64,000 nt of DNA from Balanoglossus misakiensis (taxonomy: Eukaryota; Hemichordata). The stretch spans positions 14,570,001 to 14,634,000 of the forward strand of contig CM082577.2 in assembly GCA_040954595.2 (NCBI GenBank). The letters run 5' to 3'. Below, piece after piece: positions 1-9,070 of this stretch (the first letter of the stretch is position 1; every line of letters begins with the position of its first letter). Position numbers and translations under genes: made by a program. Below the pieces are notes generated by a model. It was given only the letters and a program-made list of their open reading frames with translations. It was not told where the DNA came from and did not search any database.

Positions 1-224
1 TAGAGGTAATGTGCTGTAATTGAATCTTTGTAAGAACACCTGTCGAGAAAAGTGCCTCATTAAACAGGACTCATCTTCCTTGTTTAATATATATCTTTAT
101 GTTTTCATTATCGTCTGCATATACAAAATACATTTCAATACCCCACGATTGATAAGAGAGACTGTATCCTATTTATTCACGTGTATGTTTTTGAGGAAGA
201 AACGACCATGTCGTATTCAGTGAA

Positions 225-1016
225 TTAGTTTCTTGTACGTGACACCCCTTGAATGCTGTCAGTATCTGCATGGTCTATTAGTAAGTCCGACTCGTAATCG
301 TCTGTAGGATAAGGGTCGTTGTTTCTAAAATTGATCTCTCTAGTCAGCCTCTTGTGGTGATACAAATGTGTCGCTAAATGTACGAACGAAAACACGGCAA
401 TTATAATGAGACCACCCTTTACAACGTCTTCACCGAACACTTTACAGAACCCAGTGTCTCTGTAATTGGGCGTCAGAAAACACATGGGTATGCTTTGGGC
501 CGTTACCACAAGAATGCCGATGACAAAAAGTGGAAACACATGTATAGCTATTCTCTCTCGCATATGGGGTTCCATGAGAGACTCCAGTATCTTCTCTTCC
601 CCTTTGAAAGTCTTGTAAAGGAGATACACTACGTTCAGCATCACGATAGCGCAGTCTATATACGCGGGATACACGCAAAATCTCAATATACCGTATAAAT
701 CTGGGATCTTACACGGGTCTCCACCCGCTCTTTCACCTTGTACGACTAACATAATGGCTGCGATTGTGAAAAAAACAGCGTACACAAACTTTTGAAGATG
801 AAGTAACAGATGGTCGTGAAATGCCCTCAGTCCCTTCTGTCTATAAACGTCTGTGACGCCATCATCCAGTCTCTTGAATTCTTGAACAGTTTTTAGGAAA
901 ACCTTTCTAGACGAATGCGTTAAAGTATCCCACCTGTCGCCCATCTGATTCTTAAACGGCCGTTTAGTCACATGTTGTTTACCGACAATCCGGGTATATT
1001 TTTTGCCGGGTGTCAT
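225..1016 (-). CDS. Four-pass membrane protein, unknown function
   Basis: 263 aa, ATG at 1014-1016. Hydrophobic segments lie at about residues 76-93, 115-134, 156-180 and 199-219, predicting four membrane passes with a basic cytosolic N-terminus (about 75 residues) and an acidic C-terminal tail rich in Asp. A Cys pair (C102, C191) could bridge the extracellular or lumenal loops. I do not recognise a family. The gene is the first in the window, convergent with nothing visible, and divergent from the nuclease-like gene starting at 1083, with only 66 bp between the two starts, so they probably share a short bidirectional promoter. Large DNA viruses commonly carry such multi-pass proteins. Role not assigned. 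Confidence 0.72.
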   Translation of the reverse strand: MTPGKKYTRIVGKQHVTKRPFKNQMGDRWDTLTHSSRKVFLKTVQEFKRLDDGVTDVYRQKGLRAFHDHLLLHLQKFVYAVFFTIAAIMLVVQGERAGGDPCKIPDLYGILRFCVYPAYIDCAIVMLNVVYLLYKTFKGEEKILESLMEPHMRERIAIHVFPLFVIGILVVTAQSIPMCFLTPNYRDTGFCKVFGEDVVKGGLIIIAVFSFVHLATHLYHHKRLTREINFRNNDPYPTDDYESDLLIDHADTDSIQGVSRTRN

Positions 1017-1082
1017 TCTGATTTACTTAGTTACTTGTCTAATAACGTCGACGTTAATAGAACTAACCAGTGAATAAGTGTG

Positions 1083-1901
1083 ATGTCTCGCGCACACCCT
1101 TACACTACTTTAAAAAAAAATCGCCTCAAGACTTATTTGACAGTAACGCTGGTAGAAAAATGTAAGATAAATATTAAAAGGGCAAGAAAGGGTTACGTGG
1201 CTATCGACAAACGGTCTTCTAAAGAATGTCAGCTCACCGGTGTCTACAAGCAGATCAGAAAATATCATTTACCAGCAGAGTGTTACACAAATATTAAGCT
1301 ACGACGACAACGGCGATCGCGCACATACAGCACTAAATGCCCAAGGGAAGCCATGTACTTAGGAAAAAACATTGACAAATCAGTCAAACTTATGTTAAAA
1401 GAGAAACCTATCGCACACACTCCGGTGACACAAAGCATATTCAATTCATTGCGATATTTGGGATACACTCCGCTGACAGCACAACTTCCTGTCACAAACT
1501 TCCAACCGGATCAACAAGATTGTAAGTGGGGTGCAACTGTTGGTGTATTAGACCTCGTAGCATACAACCAAGAAAAGAAAATATATACAGCGATTGAACT
1601 CAAAACAACCTCTAAACACTACAGTGATATTAAAAAAGAACACGATTGGGCGAACCTTAATCCTTCGACCGGCTACAGGCGGTCTTTTTATTCTCAAGCG
1701 GTACTACAATCCCAGTTAGGAGCTCTCATGCTAATTAATACATTCAACTTAACAAGCGCTGATAGCTTAGTCATTGTTTATTCTTTCGCAGATAAATCCA
1801 CCGTTATCGAATGTGTAGGACAATTTAATAACACCACGTCGGCATCTGAATTGTTTCCATGGGTTGTAGGTTACAGGAAACAATGTGTACACAGAAGGTG
1901 A
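1083..1901 (+). CDS. PD-(D/E)XK nuclease-like protein
   Basis: 272 aa from the ATG at 1083 (the frame is open three bases further, but only to a GTG). The C-terminal half shows the spacing of the PD-(D/E)XK nuclease fold: D157 in a hydrophobic strand (GVLDLVAY), then E172-x-K174 in the next strand (AIELKTT), followed by a helix with a Q/Y pattern (YSQAVLQSQLGALML) like the QxxxY motif of the lambda-exonuclease/Cas4 branch. The basic N-terminal 90 residues are unlike the core. Herpesviruses encode an alkaline exonuclease of this fold used in recombination and genome maturation; a similar job is an inference. Divergent from the four-pass membrane gene. Motif-level assignment only. Confidence 0.6.
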   Translation: MSRAHPYTTLKKNRLKTYLTVTLVEKCKINIKRARKGYVAIDKRSSKECQLTGVYKQIRKYHLPAECYTNIKLRRQRRSRTYSTKCPREAMYLGKNIDKSVKLMLKEKPIAHTPVTQSIFNSLRYLGYTPLTAQLPVTNFQPDQQDCKWGATVGVLDLVAYNQEKKIYTAIELKTTSKHYSDIKKEHDWANLNPSTGYRRSFYSQAVLQSQLGALMLINTFNLTSADSLVIVYSFADKSTVIECVGQFNNTTSASELFPWVVGYRKQCVHRR

Positions 1902-2287
1902 GATGTGTCACCTCGCGTCGACTGATAAACATCACGTCACATATATATATATATATATAGATATATATATATATATATTAATATTAAGCAGTGTATTTAC
2001 GCCAACTTATTAGTTGCTAAACACTACGTCATGTATATGGGATAATAAATATTAATCATTCCCGGTACGGCGACGTATTAGTCGCTAAACATTACGTCAT
2101 GTATATGGTATAATGAATATTAATCATTCCCGGTACGGCGACGTATTAGTCGCTAAACATTACGTCATGTCTATGGGGTAATGAATATTAATCAGTCCCG
2201 GTGCGCCGACGTATAAGTCGATAAACATGACGTCATACTTTGTTCTTTTATATTGGACTCGCACGTCGAGTGCCGTCAATCAGCACC
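1902..2287. repeat. AT-palindrome followed by four 68-bp tandem repeats with CRE-like cores
   Basis: An alternating A/T tract lies at about 1941-1979, followed by four units of exactly 68 bp whose TACGTCAT-type core sits at 2025, 2093, 2161 and 2229. The last unit carries a perfect TGACGTCA (2228-2235), the palindromic ATF/CREB site. Each unit also has TAATATTAATCA-like AT-rich sequence. The array lies immediately upstream of the gene starting at 2288. It may be an enhancer or a replication origin. Confidence 0.7.
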
Positions 2288-3139
2288 ATGACTAGCACAC
2301 GTGCACAAACGAGGGAAAAACGGAAAGCCAGCATCCGTAATTGCATGTCAGTGTTTAAGCGCTGTGAATTATACAGTTCTGCCAGTGGGATGATCGTCAA
2401 AACATTGTTTAATCGGAACAGCGCACCAGGCTTGGACACAAAGAACTGGGTGTTATCTATTCCCGAAGCTCCGGTTAGCCCTGATATGGAATTTGCCAGA
2501 GATGCCATTCCCCAGTCCTATTATCTCAATGACGCTGGACTAGGCTGCATTCTCCATCACTGGTTGAGACGGTTCCCTGTCTGCTTCAGGCATGGCATGG
2601 GGAGGCCACGCACCATAGACCTGTTTCTCAACACTATCCAAAACCGGTTGAGACTGCCGTTCATATGGTGTGTAAAAGCTGATTTCGTACGTGATCAACA
2701 ACTTTCTGAGACCACGAGTAAACACACCGTGAGATCCGTTCATATCAATAATGCCAGGCTTTACATCAACGCGGTCGTGCAAAACTCATTGGATGAGAAA
2801 GTACCCTTGCGCTCTCTCCTGGCCTTACCGGAAATGAAACTGATCGATCGGAATAGGGACCCGGACGAAAACGCCGCCATTCTGGACGCATTTCAGAATG
2901 TGTTCCGAGAGGTCTATGCCAGAAGCAAGAAGGAACATCCGTACCCTATGGTTGCAGAGGTCTCCGACAAGAAATACAAAGTCACGGTGAGTGAGTACTT
3001 TGTACCATTAACACGGAATGAAGATCCTAACAACTGTACGGCGATTTCAGAAGAGTACAGAGAACTTCGTTCGTACGATGACTCCAAGGATGTACAGTGC
3101 TTGGTGTTTGACACGGGACATGGCACTAATGGACAGTAA
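2288..3139 (+). CDS. Conserved-looking viral-block protein, unknown
   Basis: 283 aa from the first ATG (2288). The open frame extends upstream only through a TTG at 2240, inside the repeat array, so the ATG is preferred. No signal peptide, membrane segment or familiar motif is visible. The N-terminus is basic (TRAQTREKRKASIRN) and the rest looks like a compact soluble domain with several Trp and Pro-Arg motifs. It follows the 68-bp CRE-like repeats, which may drive it. Convergent with the gene ending at 3571; the 430 bp between them is AT-rich. I do not recognise the family. Confidence 0.65.
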   Translation: MTSTRAQTREKRKASIRNCMSVFKRCELYSSASGMIVKTLFNRNSAPGLDTKNWVLSIPEAPVSPDMEFARDAIPQSYYLNDAGLGCILHHWLRRFPVCFRHGMGRPRTIDLFLNTIQNRLRLPFIWCVKADFVRDQQLSETTSKHTVRSVHINNARLYINAVVQNSLDEKVPLRSLLALPEMKLIDRNRDPDENAAILDAFQNVFREVYARSKKEHPYPMVAEVSDKKYKVTVSEYFVPLTRNEDPNNCTAISEEYRELRSYDDSKDVQCLVFDTGHGTNGQ

Positions 3140-3570
3140 CATGGCGTACTTACAAGATGTGATTATCCCACATCTGTGTTGGGACAGTTGGAACTTTTGA
3201 TTAGAACTTAATTCACAACTTGTAAAGCACATAGGCAATAATTCACTTTAGTTTATTTTATTCCATTTTATCGTTCAATACTGAGCACGTTTGCATGCGC
3301 CAGTTTTTGTTGACGTTACTTATCCGAGCTATTTACATAATTGTTTTGTTTGGTTTGTTTATATTATTGTCTGTGCGACGTACACTGTTTACCATATTAT
3401 GTTGGTTACTTTTTATTATTTAAAAAGGGGCAATAGCAAAAGTGGTGTATATTTGACTGATTTGTTAAATGTAGGTTTATTAGATGCATTTTATTAGATA
3501 AATGACATTCCAAATATAATCGCCTTGTTCTGTTTGTCACTTTTTTTAAAAATAGACATGGGAATGCCTG
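3140..3570. other. AT-rich intergenic region between convergent genes
   Basis: The stop codons of two converging genes bound this stretch. It holds several A/T-rich runs suited to polyadenylation and one 68-codon open frame on the plus strand (3291-3497) with a hydrophobic middle. That frame starts at a TTG and has no homologue I know, so it is not called as a gene. No tandem repeat or hairpin stood out. Confidence 0.5.
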
Positions 3571-4566
3571 TCATGCATTTTTGTGTTGAACTAGGTGGGT
3601 AAAGTCGATCCGATGAGGCTCTCCACCACCCAAATGCGTCCAAGTGAGGAAGTTAATGATTTTGGGAACATTGAGGGACCGATATTTTATGCGTACACCT
3701 GTCTCTTTTATCAACAGTTCAAATAACAGAGTATGATCGTCATCGATGTCCACAAAATGGAAGGAAAACATTTCTAAATAATCCATCATTGTCACGATAT
3801 TCTGTCCTAACGGGTTCAAGCAAAACTGGGTCGCTTTCAACGCCCTACACAGCATGCAATGGTGTTGTCCAAATTGTTGATAACTTGTATTACATTTTTG
3901 CAATTCACCCGACACCAGTTTTTTTATAGCGTCTGCATTTAGACATTCGCTCAGGATCAACTGATCGTCACAATCACAACGTTTGCTGATGTAGGTACTG
4001 ATACAGTTAGTACCGCTTGAGCACGGACGGGTCGCAAAGTTGTGAAATTCGCGAGGGGTGAAACAACATTCATTCATCATCGAAAGCGACCAGACGTCCG
4101 GCTGGAGCATTTCGTTGGGAATGCTTTTCATTCTGTCCACAATTGTCGCACATTTCAAGATATCCGACGTGACTTTCCTCTGGATGTACCGTCTAAGCGA
4201 CACGTCACTATCCTCGCGATGACCGCGAGACTTGACGAATTGATCAAACATGTCTGAGTCACAGCATGTCACGTCCCACGCCGCCTCGCCCTTTCCTACA
4301 ACGCGTTTCCTAAACCGCGTAGCAGAACTTTTACTGGACGCGTGACAAGTATCGGCAATGACTCGTGGACTGTGATCCCAATGTCTCAGTATCCTCTTTC
4401 TACTGATGGCATTTTGAAATGTATTGTCTTCGTCTGACGACAAGCAAAATGCATCGTCCTCTTGGGAGGCTTTTACTGACTGTACGGAGTCTTGATCAGT
4501 GGGTGCTGTTCTTTGTGGCATTTCAGTAAATAACTCTGGTATGGTCTTTTGTTTTTTGGCCGACAT
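3571..4566 (-). CDS. Cys/His-rich protein with PIP-box-like N-terminus
   Basis: 331 aa from ATG 4564-4566; the open frame runs 30 codons further upstream but only to a GTG. Right after the start is QKTIPELF (residues 6-13), close to a PCNA-interacting peptide (Q-x-x-I/L/M-x-x-aromatic-aromatic) though with Leu at the first aromatic position. The C-terminal half has a Pro-Cys-x-x-Gly-x-x-x-Cys element, further Cys residues (CDCDD) and a His-His-Cys-x-x-Cys element (HHCMLC), suggesting a zinc site. From memory, a similar P-C-x2-G...C...C-x2-C arrangement recurs in structural or regulatory proteins of large DNA viruses, but I cannot name one. Divergent from the portal-like gene at 4893. Confidence 0.68.
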   Translation of the reverse strand: MSAKKQKTIPELFTEMPQRTAPTDQDSVQSVKASQEDDAFCLSSDEDNTFQNAISRKRILRHWDHSPRVIADTCHASSKSSATRFRKRVVGKGEAAWDVTCCDSDMFDQFVKSRGHREDSDVSLRRYIQRKVTSDILKCATIVDRMKSIPNEMLQPDVWSLSMMNECCFTPREFHNFATRPCSSGTNCISTYISKRCDCDDQLILSECLNADAIKKLVSGELQKCNTSYQQFGQHHCMLCRALKATQFCLNPLGQNIVTMMDYLEMFSFHFVDIDDDHTLLFELLIKETGVRIKYRSLNVPKIINFLTWTHLGGGEPHRIDFTHLVQHKNA

Positions 4567-4892
4567 CTCTCTATCCCTATCAAATGGTAGTGTGGCTTTA
4601 GGCGCGTCGCTTATGCCGTTAAATACACAGGCTGAACTGGTGTTCACGGTAACCACGACTGTATTTTATCCTTGACTGTGTGTCCGATACTTTTAAATAA
4701 TGTCAAATCTGAAAGAATCACTAAAGAGATTAGGATGACCAACAGAAATACAGTGCAAACGCTAGCACACAGGTTACACATGCCTCTGTCCACATTTCTG
4801 TCATTATGTCTACGTTAATGTCGCGTGTATGTTATTTTTACATCGATAGAGCTCTGATTATCAGAGATTAATTTGTCTTTATTATTATTGCT
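4567..4892. promoter_or_regulatory. Divergent intergenic region (probable bidirectional promoter)
   Basis: 326 bp between the starts of the Cys-rich gene (minus) and the portal-like gene (plus). It contains a TTTTAAATAA element near 4691-4700 and an AT-rich run just before 4893. No repeats seen. Promoter function is inferred from position only. Confidence 0.4.
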
Positions 4893-6371
4893 ATGAGTGA
4901 TCCAAAGTGTACCATCAGGAGCGCAGAAGATTACAGACAGTGGGTCGAAACACGTAAAAGCGAAACGATGAAGGCGGCTTGTAAAGAGTTTGAGAAAGGC
5001 GGTCACACTCAACTTTTTCTTCTGGATCAGGAACACATGGAAGTACTGCGAGACAGTTTTCACAACAATCCGATCTGTCACTGCGTTCTCACTCGAATTT
5101 CGGACAGTATTTCGGTGTCTGCTATGTTTGAATCAGGTTTAGAATCGTGTGGCCTTCCAGGACACCAGAAAGATGACCCGCTTGTTTCGTGTAGAGTGGG
5201 TATACTGAACGACTTTGAAAAATCGTTGAAAGGGAAATTGCAGTCATTTATTCGTTCTGTAATCCGATCTGTGTGGATATATGGTTTTGTCGTCATAAGG
5301 GATTACACAGACGGTACATTTCCCGATGTGCTTGACGACGACAGCTATGTTATTTTTCGAGGCGAGAGCGGAGAACTGTACGCGCGCGAAGTCACTGGTA
5401 AGGATGGGATACGAGTCGTATGCAGGGACCAGCCCGACATGAACGGTCGCGTCAGAGGTGCCATGTCTTATTTATATGATAGAAATTTGAAACTATTAAA
5501 CTTGCACAGGTGCAGAGATATGAGCATTCGAAATGCGTGTCGCCATTTTTTCGTGACAGGTTACAGAGATGATGAAGATGAAAAGGACTCCAAACGCAAA
5601 CGCTTGGATGCGGATGAACTCGAAAACAAATTAACTCAAAGCGCTATTCAAGCAGTTCTTCGTGCCAGGCTTGGTGTAAGTTCTTCTACCGCCCCAAATT
5701 CGAGTATATTAAACGAAGAACGTGATAACATGTGTAATATACACGAAAAGTCTAAACTCATAGAGGAATTAGAACAAACTAAAACGCGAAATGCCACCTT
5801 GATGCGATGTCTGGGTGAGATAAAACTGGGACAGTTATTCAACGGGCACGCCCGTTCTTCACAGGCGACTCTCGATAGTGAAGACGCATCCGACCACGTT
5901 GTCCAAAATCTTGGTGAAGACAAAAAACTCGAGGCCTATTCATTAAACGTTCGTCCACTCGATACAAGTGTGTATGAAGACAACTTCAACCAGCAGGTTC
6001 GCAACACTCTGTTGGGTAGTATCACGCTTAAAAATAACGGTGATCCTGGACGAAGACATTGGGGAAAGCACGGTGCGCACGACGGTGTGTCCGGGAAGGA
6101 AAATGTGCAGTTGCTGGTTGACGCGTGCTCTCTGGCTTGGCAAGATTTTATAATAAATGCAGCTCTTGCCCCGTGGATTGAAAAAACGGGCGTTCGTTTG
6201 ATACCTAAAAGAAGTAAACGCATCGAAGACTTACATTCAATTATCCCTTTCATGAAATATATAAAGAAGGACAGATTCACGAAAATACTCGCAGAAACGC
6301 TCGACGTACCAATGGACGATTTTGATACGGGTGTAGAACAAAATTTGGATATATTTAAAGAGTTTGATTAA
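4893..6371 (+). CDS. Candidate portal-like structural protein
   Basis: 492 aa, ATG at 4893. The N-terminal 160 residues follow the general layout of tailed-phage and herpesvirus portal proteins: an Asn-Pro-centred helix start (HNNPICHCVLTRISDS) leading into a helix, then a long helix running into a YGF-containing strand (SFIRSVIRSVWIYGFVVIRD) and a strand with acidic turns. A polar, partly coiled-coil middle follows (about residues 225-320, with a KRKR nuclear-signal-like run at 233-236), then a C-terminal helical part (WQDFIINAALAPW). Herpesvirus portals form the dodecameric vertex through which terminase packages DNA. The assignment rests on pattern resemblance, not on a diagnostic motif. 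It is followed after 3 bp by the next gene, implying co-transcription. Confidence 0.42.
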   Translation: MSDPKCTIRSAEDYRQWVETRKSETMKAACKEFEKGGHTQLFLLDQEHMEVLRDSFHNNPICHCVLTRISDSISVSAMFESGLESCGLPGHQKDDPLVSCRVGILNDFEKSLKGKLQSFIRSVIRSVWIYGFVVIRDYTDGTFPDVLDDDSYVIFRGESGELYAREVTGKDGIRVVCRDQPDMNGRVRGAMSYLYDRNLKLLNLHRCRDMSIRNACRHFFVTGYRDDEDEKDSKRKRLDADELENKLTQSAIQAVLRARLGVSSSTAPNSSILNEERDNMCNIHEKSKLIEELEQTKTRNATLMRCLGEIKLGQLFNGHARSSQATLDSEDASDHVVQNLGEDKKLEAYSLNVRPLDTSVYEDNFNQQVRNTLLGSITLKNNGDPGRRHWGKHGAHDGVSGKENVQLLVDACSLAWQDFIINAALAPWIEKTGVRLIPKRSKRIEDLHSIIPFMKYIKKDRFTKILAETLDVPMDDFDTGVEQNLDIFKEFD

Positions 6372-6374
6372 CAT

Positions 6375-7268
6375 ATGTTTATAGAAGTCAAAATGGTCGA
6401 CAGTGACAGACGGATCGTGTCCACGCACGACATTATTTCGAATCGGTTCCTGAGATGCCGATTGAAAATTTACTTGCCTGGTTTAGTCTTATCCACAACC
6501 GTTATCAGTTCCGTTGATATGTGGCGAATTGGAATGCGTGAAATGAAGAAGGTCATGGATCAACGTGGTAAAACGCTAAACAAGAATATCATGCAGATGA
6601 CGAAGTGTCCTCTGACATATTTATCCCATGAATTTCGCGATAATGGCGTTAAACGCGAATATTCAAGGGTAATAGCTAATTATAAAACGAGGGAACGTAA
6701 GAGATTAGAGGCAAAGGGGATTCGCGCGCTTGTGCATAGATTAACAGAATCGACGTACACTGACAAAGAGTCAATCGCAGCTTTAAGGTCTGATTTGACT
6801 AAAAGGGAACAGCGTATTTCGAGACTCGACCTTAAAACACACACACAAGCGCCAATGTTACCATCGGTTAACCAGGTATGTCAATGTGCAAAAGCGGATA
6901 TCTTGTATGATGGGGAACAAATGCCACCGCGTGAAATTAACACTGGATCATCAGATAGTGAAGAAGAATATCAGACTGGTCACACCAGTGACAGCGATGG
7001 ATACAACCACGACAATGAAGATAGTTCGGATGAGGAAGACATTGACGGTGACAGTGCGTTCGCACCCACACATAGAGAAAAACTGTGCAGTATGGCCTTC
7101 TTGAGACACAACCCTTATGGGGTTGTAGGGTTTAACACAAGGCACGATGAAGAGAGGTTACACTGGTATAGGCTAGTAAAAAAGAACGAGAAAAATAGGA
7201 TAAACAGTGTTAAACATCTCAGTATACACGACGTGCGTCAATTATGGGCCAGAAAGCGTGTAAAGTAA
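6375..7268 (+). CDS. Basic protein with acidic central tract, unknown
   Basis: 297 aa. The ATG at 6375 lies 3 bp after the stop of the preceding gene, so the two are probably on one transcript or have tightly packed promoters. The first 150 residues are basic and helical (many Arg/Lys, e.g. RERKRLEAKGIRALVHR). Residues about 190-225 are almost purely Ser/Asp/Glu. The C-terminus is basic again. There is no membrane segment. Such basic-acidic-basic design fits a nucleic-acid or capsid-associated scaffold or tegument protein, but this is a guess. An internal Met at position 7 could also serve as start. Confidence 0.65.
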   Translation: MFIEVKMVDSDRRIVSTHDIISNRFLRCRLKIYLPGLVLSTTVISSVDMWRIGMREMKKVMDQRGKTLNKNIMQMTKCPLTYLSHEFRDNGVKREYSRVIANYKTRERKRLEAKGIRALVHRLTESTYTDKESIAALRSDLTKREQRISRLDLKTHTQAPMLPSVNQVCQCAKADILYDGEQMPPREINTGSSDSEEEYQTGHTSDSDGYNHDNEDSSDEEDIDGDSAFAPTHREKLCSMAFLRHNPYGVVGFNTRHDEERLHWYRLVKKNEKNRINSVKHLSIHDVRQLWARKRVK

Positions 7269-7311
7269 ACTGTATATTAACGGGGTGGTTATGTCAATGG
7301 CATGATTGACG

Positions 7312-7857
7312 ATGATCAAATATTTCGCGTTCTATTTGGCATTTGTGTGCGTCGTAAGCGGCGTTACAACCGGTTACGGCATGACATTGTTAGACCTTAG
7401 GAAGTGTACCAATGAAACAATTCCGTGGTACTGTGCAGACCATAGTTACTGTCCACCATGTAATGAATCTAAAACATATACGCGTGTTTGTTCTGATATC
7501 ATAACAATAGGAAAATCTGACGACGATCAGACTGTGTCTGTTGTCGGTAACATTTGCAACTGTACTTGCGGCAACATCACATGCGGCCGCATAAATTCCA
7601 CATTCCATTTATACATTCGACAGCCATCCGAATGTCAACTACCTGTAGATTGGAATGATTATCCATCTGTTGGTGATGATGTAACGCCCAATGACCGGTA
7701 CGCACCAAAACAAGTTCAACAGAACGTGCATACGTCAAATGACGGCCGCATCAGTATCTGTCCAATGTTTGGAGTGAACACAGCTGATTCTCCCATATCT
7801 TCAAGGTCGTCATTGATAACAGTTATTCTCACATTGAGTGCGGTTGCTTTTCAATAA
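7312..7857 (+). CDS. Secreted or surface-anchored Cys-rich glycoprotein
   Basis: 181 aa from ATG 7312 (the frame extends two codons to a TTG). Residues 1-20 form a signal peptide (MIKYFAFYLAFVCVVSG). The ectodomain has about 13 Cys and five N-x-S/T sites. The last 20 residues are hydrophobic with no cytosolic tail, as in GPI-anchored or tail-anchored proteins. The C-x-C-x-C...C...R...C block (around CNCTCGNITC) recurs twice in the membrane glycoprotein encoded at 35957-36958, so the two belong to one family. Probable virion or cell-surface protein; ligand unknown. Confidence 0.72.
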   Translation: MIKYFAFYLAFVCVVSGVTTGYGMTLLDLRKCTNETIPWYCADHSYCPPCNESKTYTRVCSDIITIGKSDDDQTVSVVGNICNCTCGNITCGRINSTFHLYIRQPSECQLPVDWNDYPSVGDDVTPNDRYAPKQVQQNVHTSNDGRISICPMFGVNTADSPISSRSSLITVILTLSAVAFQ

Positions 7858-8276
7858 AATCACCCACTTCTTATTCACATACTTTTTCGTCTGAACTTTT
7901 ATCAACATGCACAAGCACTTCTGGTTATAACAACAATGTTTTATTACGAAATTACATATACATGTATTTATATATATATATATATATATTTCTACAGCGA
8001 TAATTGTGGAGTTCACACGGATATATAGAGTACTGCTCTCCTGTTATTACGTAACATTTAAATACACGCCAAAAGCAGATACACACAATGGCCTCAAGAG
8101 GGCGTCCTAACACGGTGTACTTTTAGACAATGGTAAGTATTTAGCACGGACACTACAATAATCATATGATTTTAATAAAAGCATAAAATCGGATCTGATC
8201 GTTCAGAATACGTGTGGTGACGTGCTACACTTTATAAGTGTAGAACTCTGGATAGTGTAGATTATACACCCACGCG
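7858..8276. other. AT-rich intergenic region with (TA)n tract
   Basis: Between two converging genes. It contains an AT-only run at about 7971-7989 and several AATAAA-like signals (e.g. near 8176). A 68-codon open frame on the minus strand here is a by-product of the AT repeat and starts without support. No other structure seen. Confidence 0.5.
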
Positions 8277-8840
8277 TCATGATTTCTTTTGTTTGTACTT
8301 TTCATGTTCTTTGCATATTAACCGTAACTCGCCGCAGATTGACCTTAACAATCTAAGGGTTTCCATAGTTATCGTTTTTATCCCAGAGTCCGGATCACAT
8401 GCCTGTGTTTCTACCATCAACAGTAATGTTCGGAACAGCCGGATCTGTTCGGCGTGCAGACGCTCCGCCGATGGAATCACGTGTAAAACAAAATGTATGT
8501 TAATTTCATCTTTTGTCAACCGCTTCAGGCTACATTTCAATGCATGCATGTCGGGTGATGACTCAGGAAAGGCGTTCGCGTAATCCGTCAAACATTCTTG
8601 AACATCGTCGACAAGGTTGGCATCTGGGACGTACCCTGATTCGGCATATTGTCTTTCAGCCCATGCGATGGGGTTAAGAGAAGGAGCGTTTCGTTGTTCG
8701 TTAGTGAGTTTAATCTTACATAATGGACAGGGGTTCTTATTCACTCCCATCCAATCCAGTTTGATCGTGGCTATTGGAGACAAATCGGATCGATTTGTAC
8801 CGCCGTTCATCACGTCAATGAAGTCAATGCTACTGTTCAT
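8277..8840 (-). CDS. Small CxxC-containing protein, unknown
   Basis: 187 aa, ATG 8838-8840. Residues 38-41 form a CPLC knuckle. Later Cys residues (three more around 83-105 and two near 148-175) are more scattered, so one structural zinc is possible but not certain. The C-terminal half is helical and ends in a Lys-rich tail (HEKYKQKKS). No signal peptide or membrane segment. The knuckle is reminiscent of the CMLC element in the 3571-4566 gene but the proteins do not otherwise align by eye. Function unknown. Confidence 0.62.
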   Translation of the reverse strand: MNSSIDFIDVMNGGTNRSDLSPIATIKLDWMGVNKNPCPLCKIKLTNEQRNAPSLNPIAWAERQYAESGYVPDANLVDDVQECLTDYANAFPESSPDMHALKCSLKRLTKDEINIHFVLHVIPSAERLHAEQIRLFRTLLLMVETQACDPDSGIKTITMETLRLLRSICGELRLICKEHEKYKQKKS

Positions 8841-9070
8841 TGTTATGCCAATTACAAATTATGAAATATTAAAGATGTAATTACATGGTGTTTTTGTTCG
8901 ATACAGACAGCTACTATTGTATAGACTTTCTCTCGGCTGAATCCTCGGATAAGCGCACCTATGGATTATAACGAAATTGCGTAGTAAAGTCCCACTACAT
9001 TTAATTACCTGCTACATTACATTAATACATACAAACATGAGTATAATACTTGCGAGGGGGGGGGGTGTGA

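Noticed and set aside
378-698. 106-codon plus-strand frame opposite the four-pass membrane gene
   Set aside because: Antisense shadow; the minus-strand frame shows clear membrane design.
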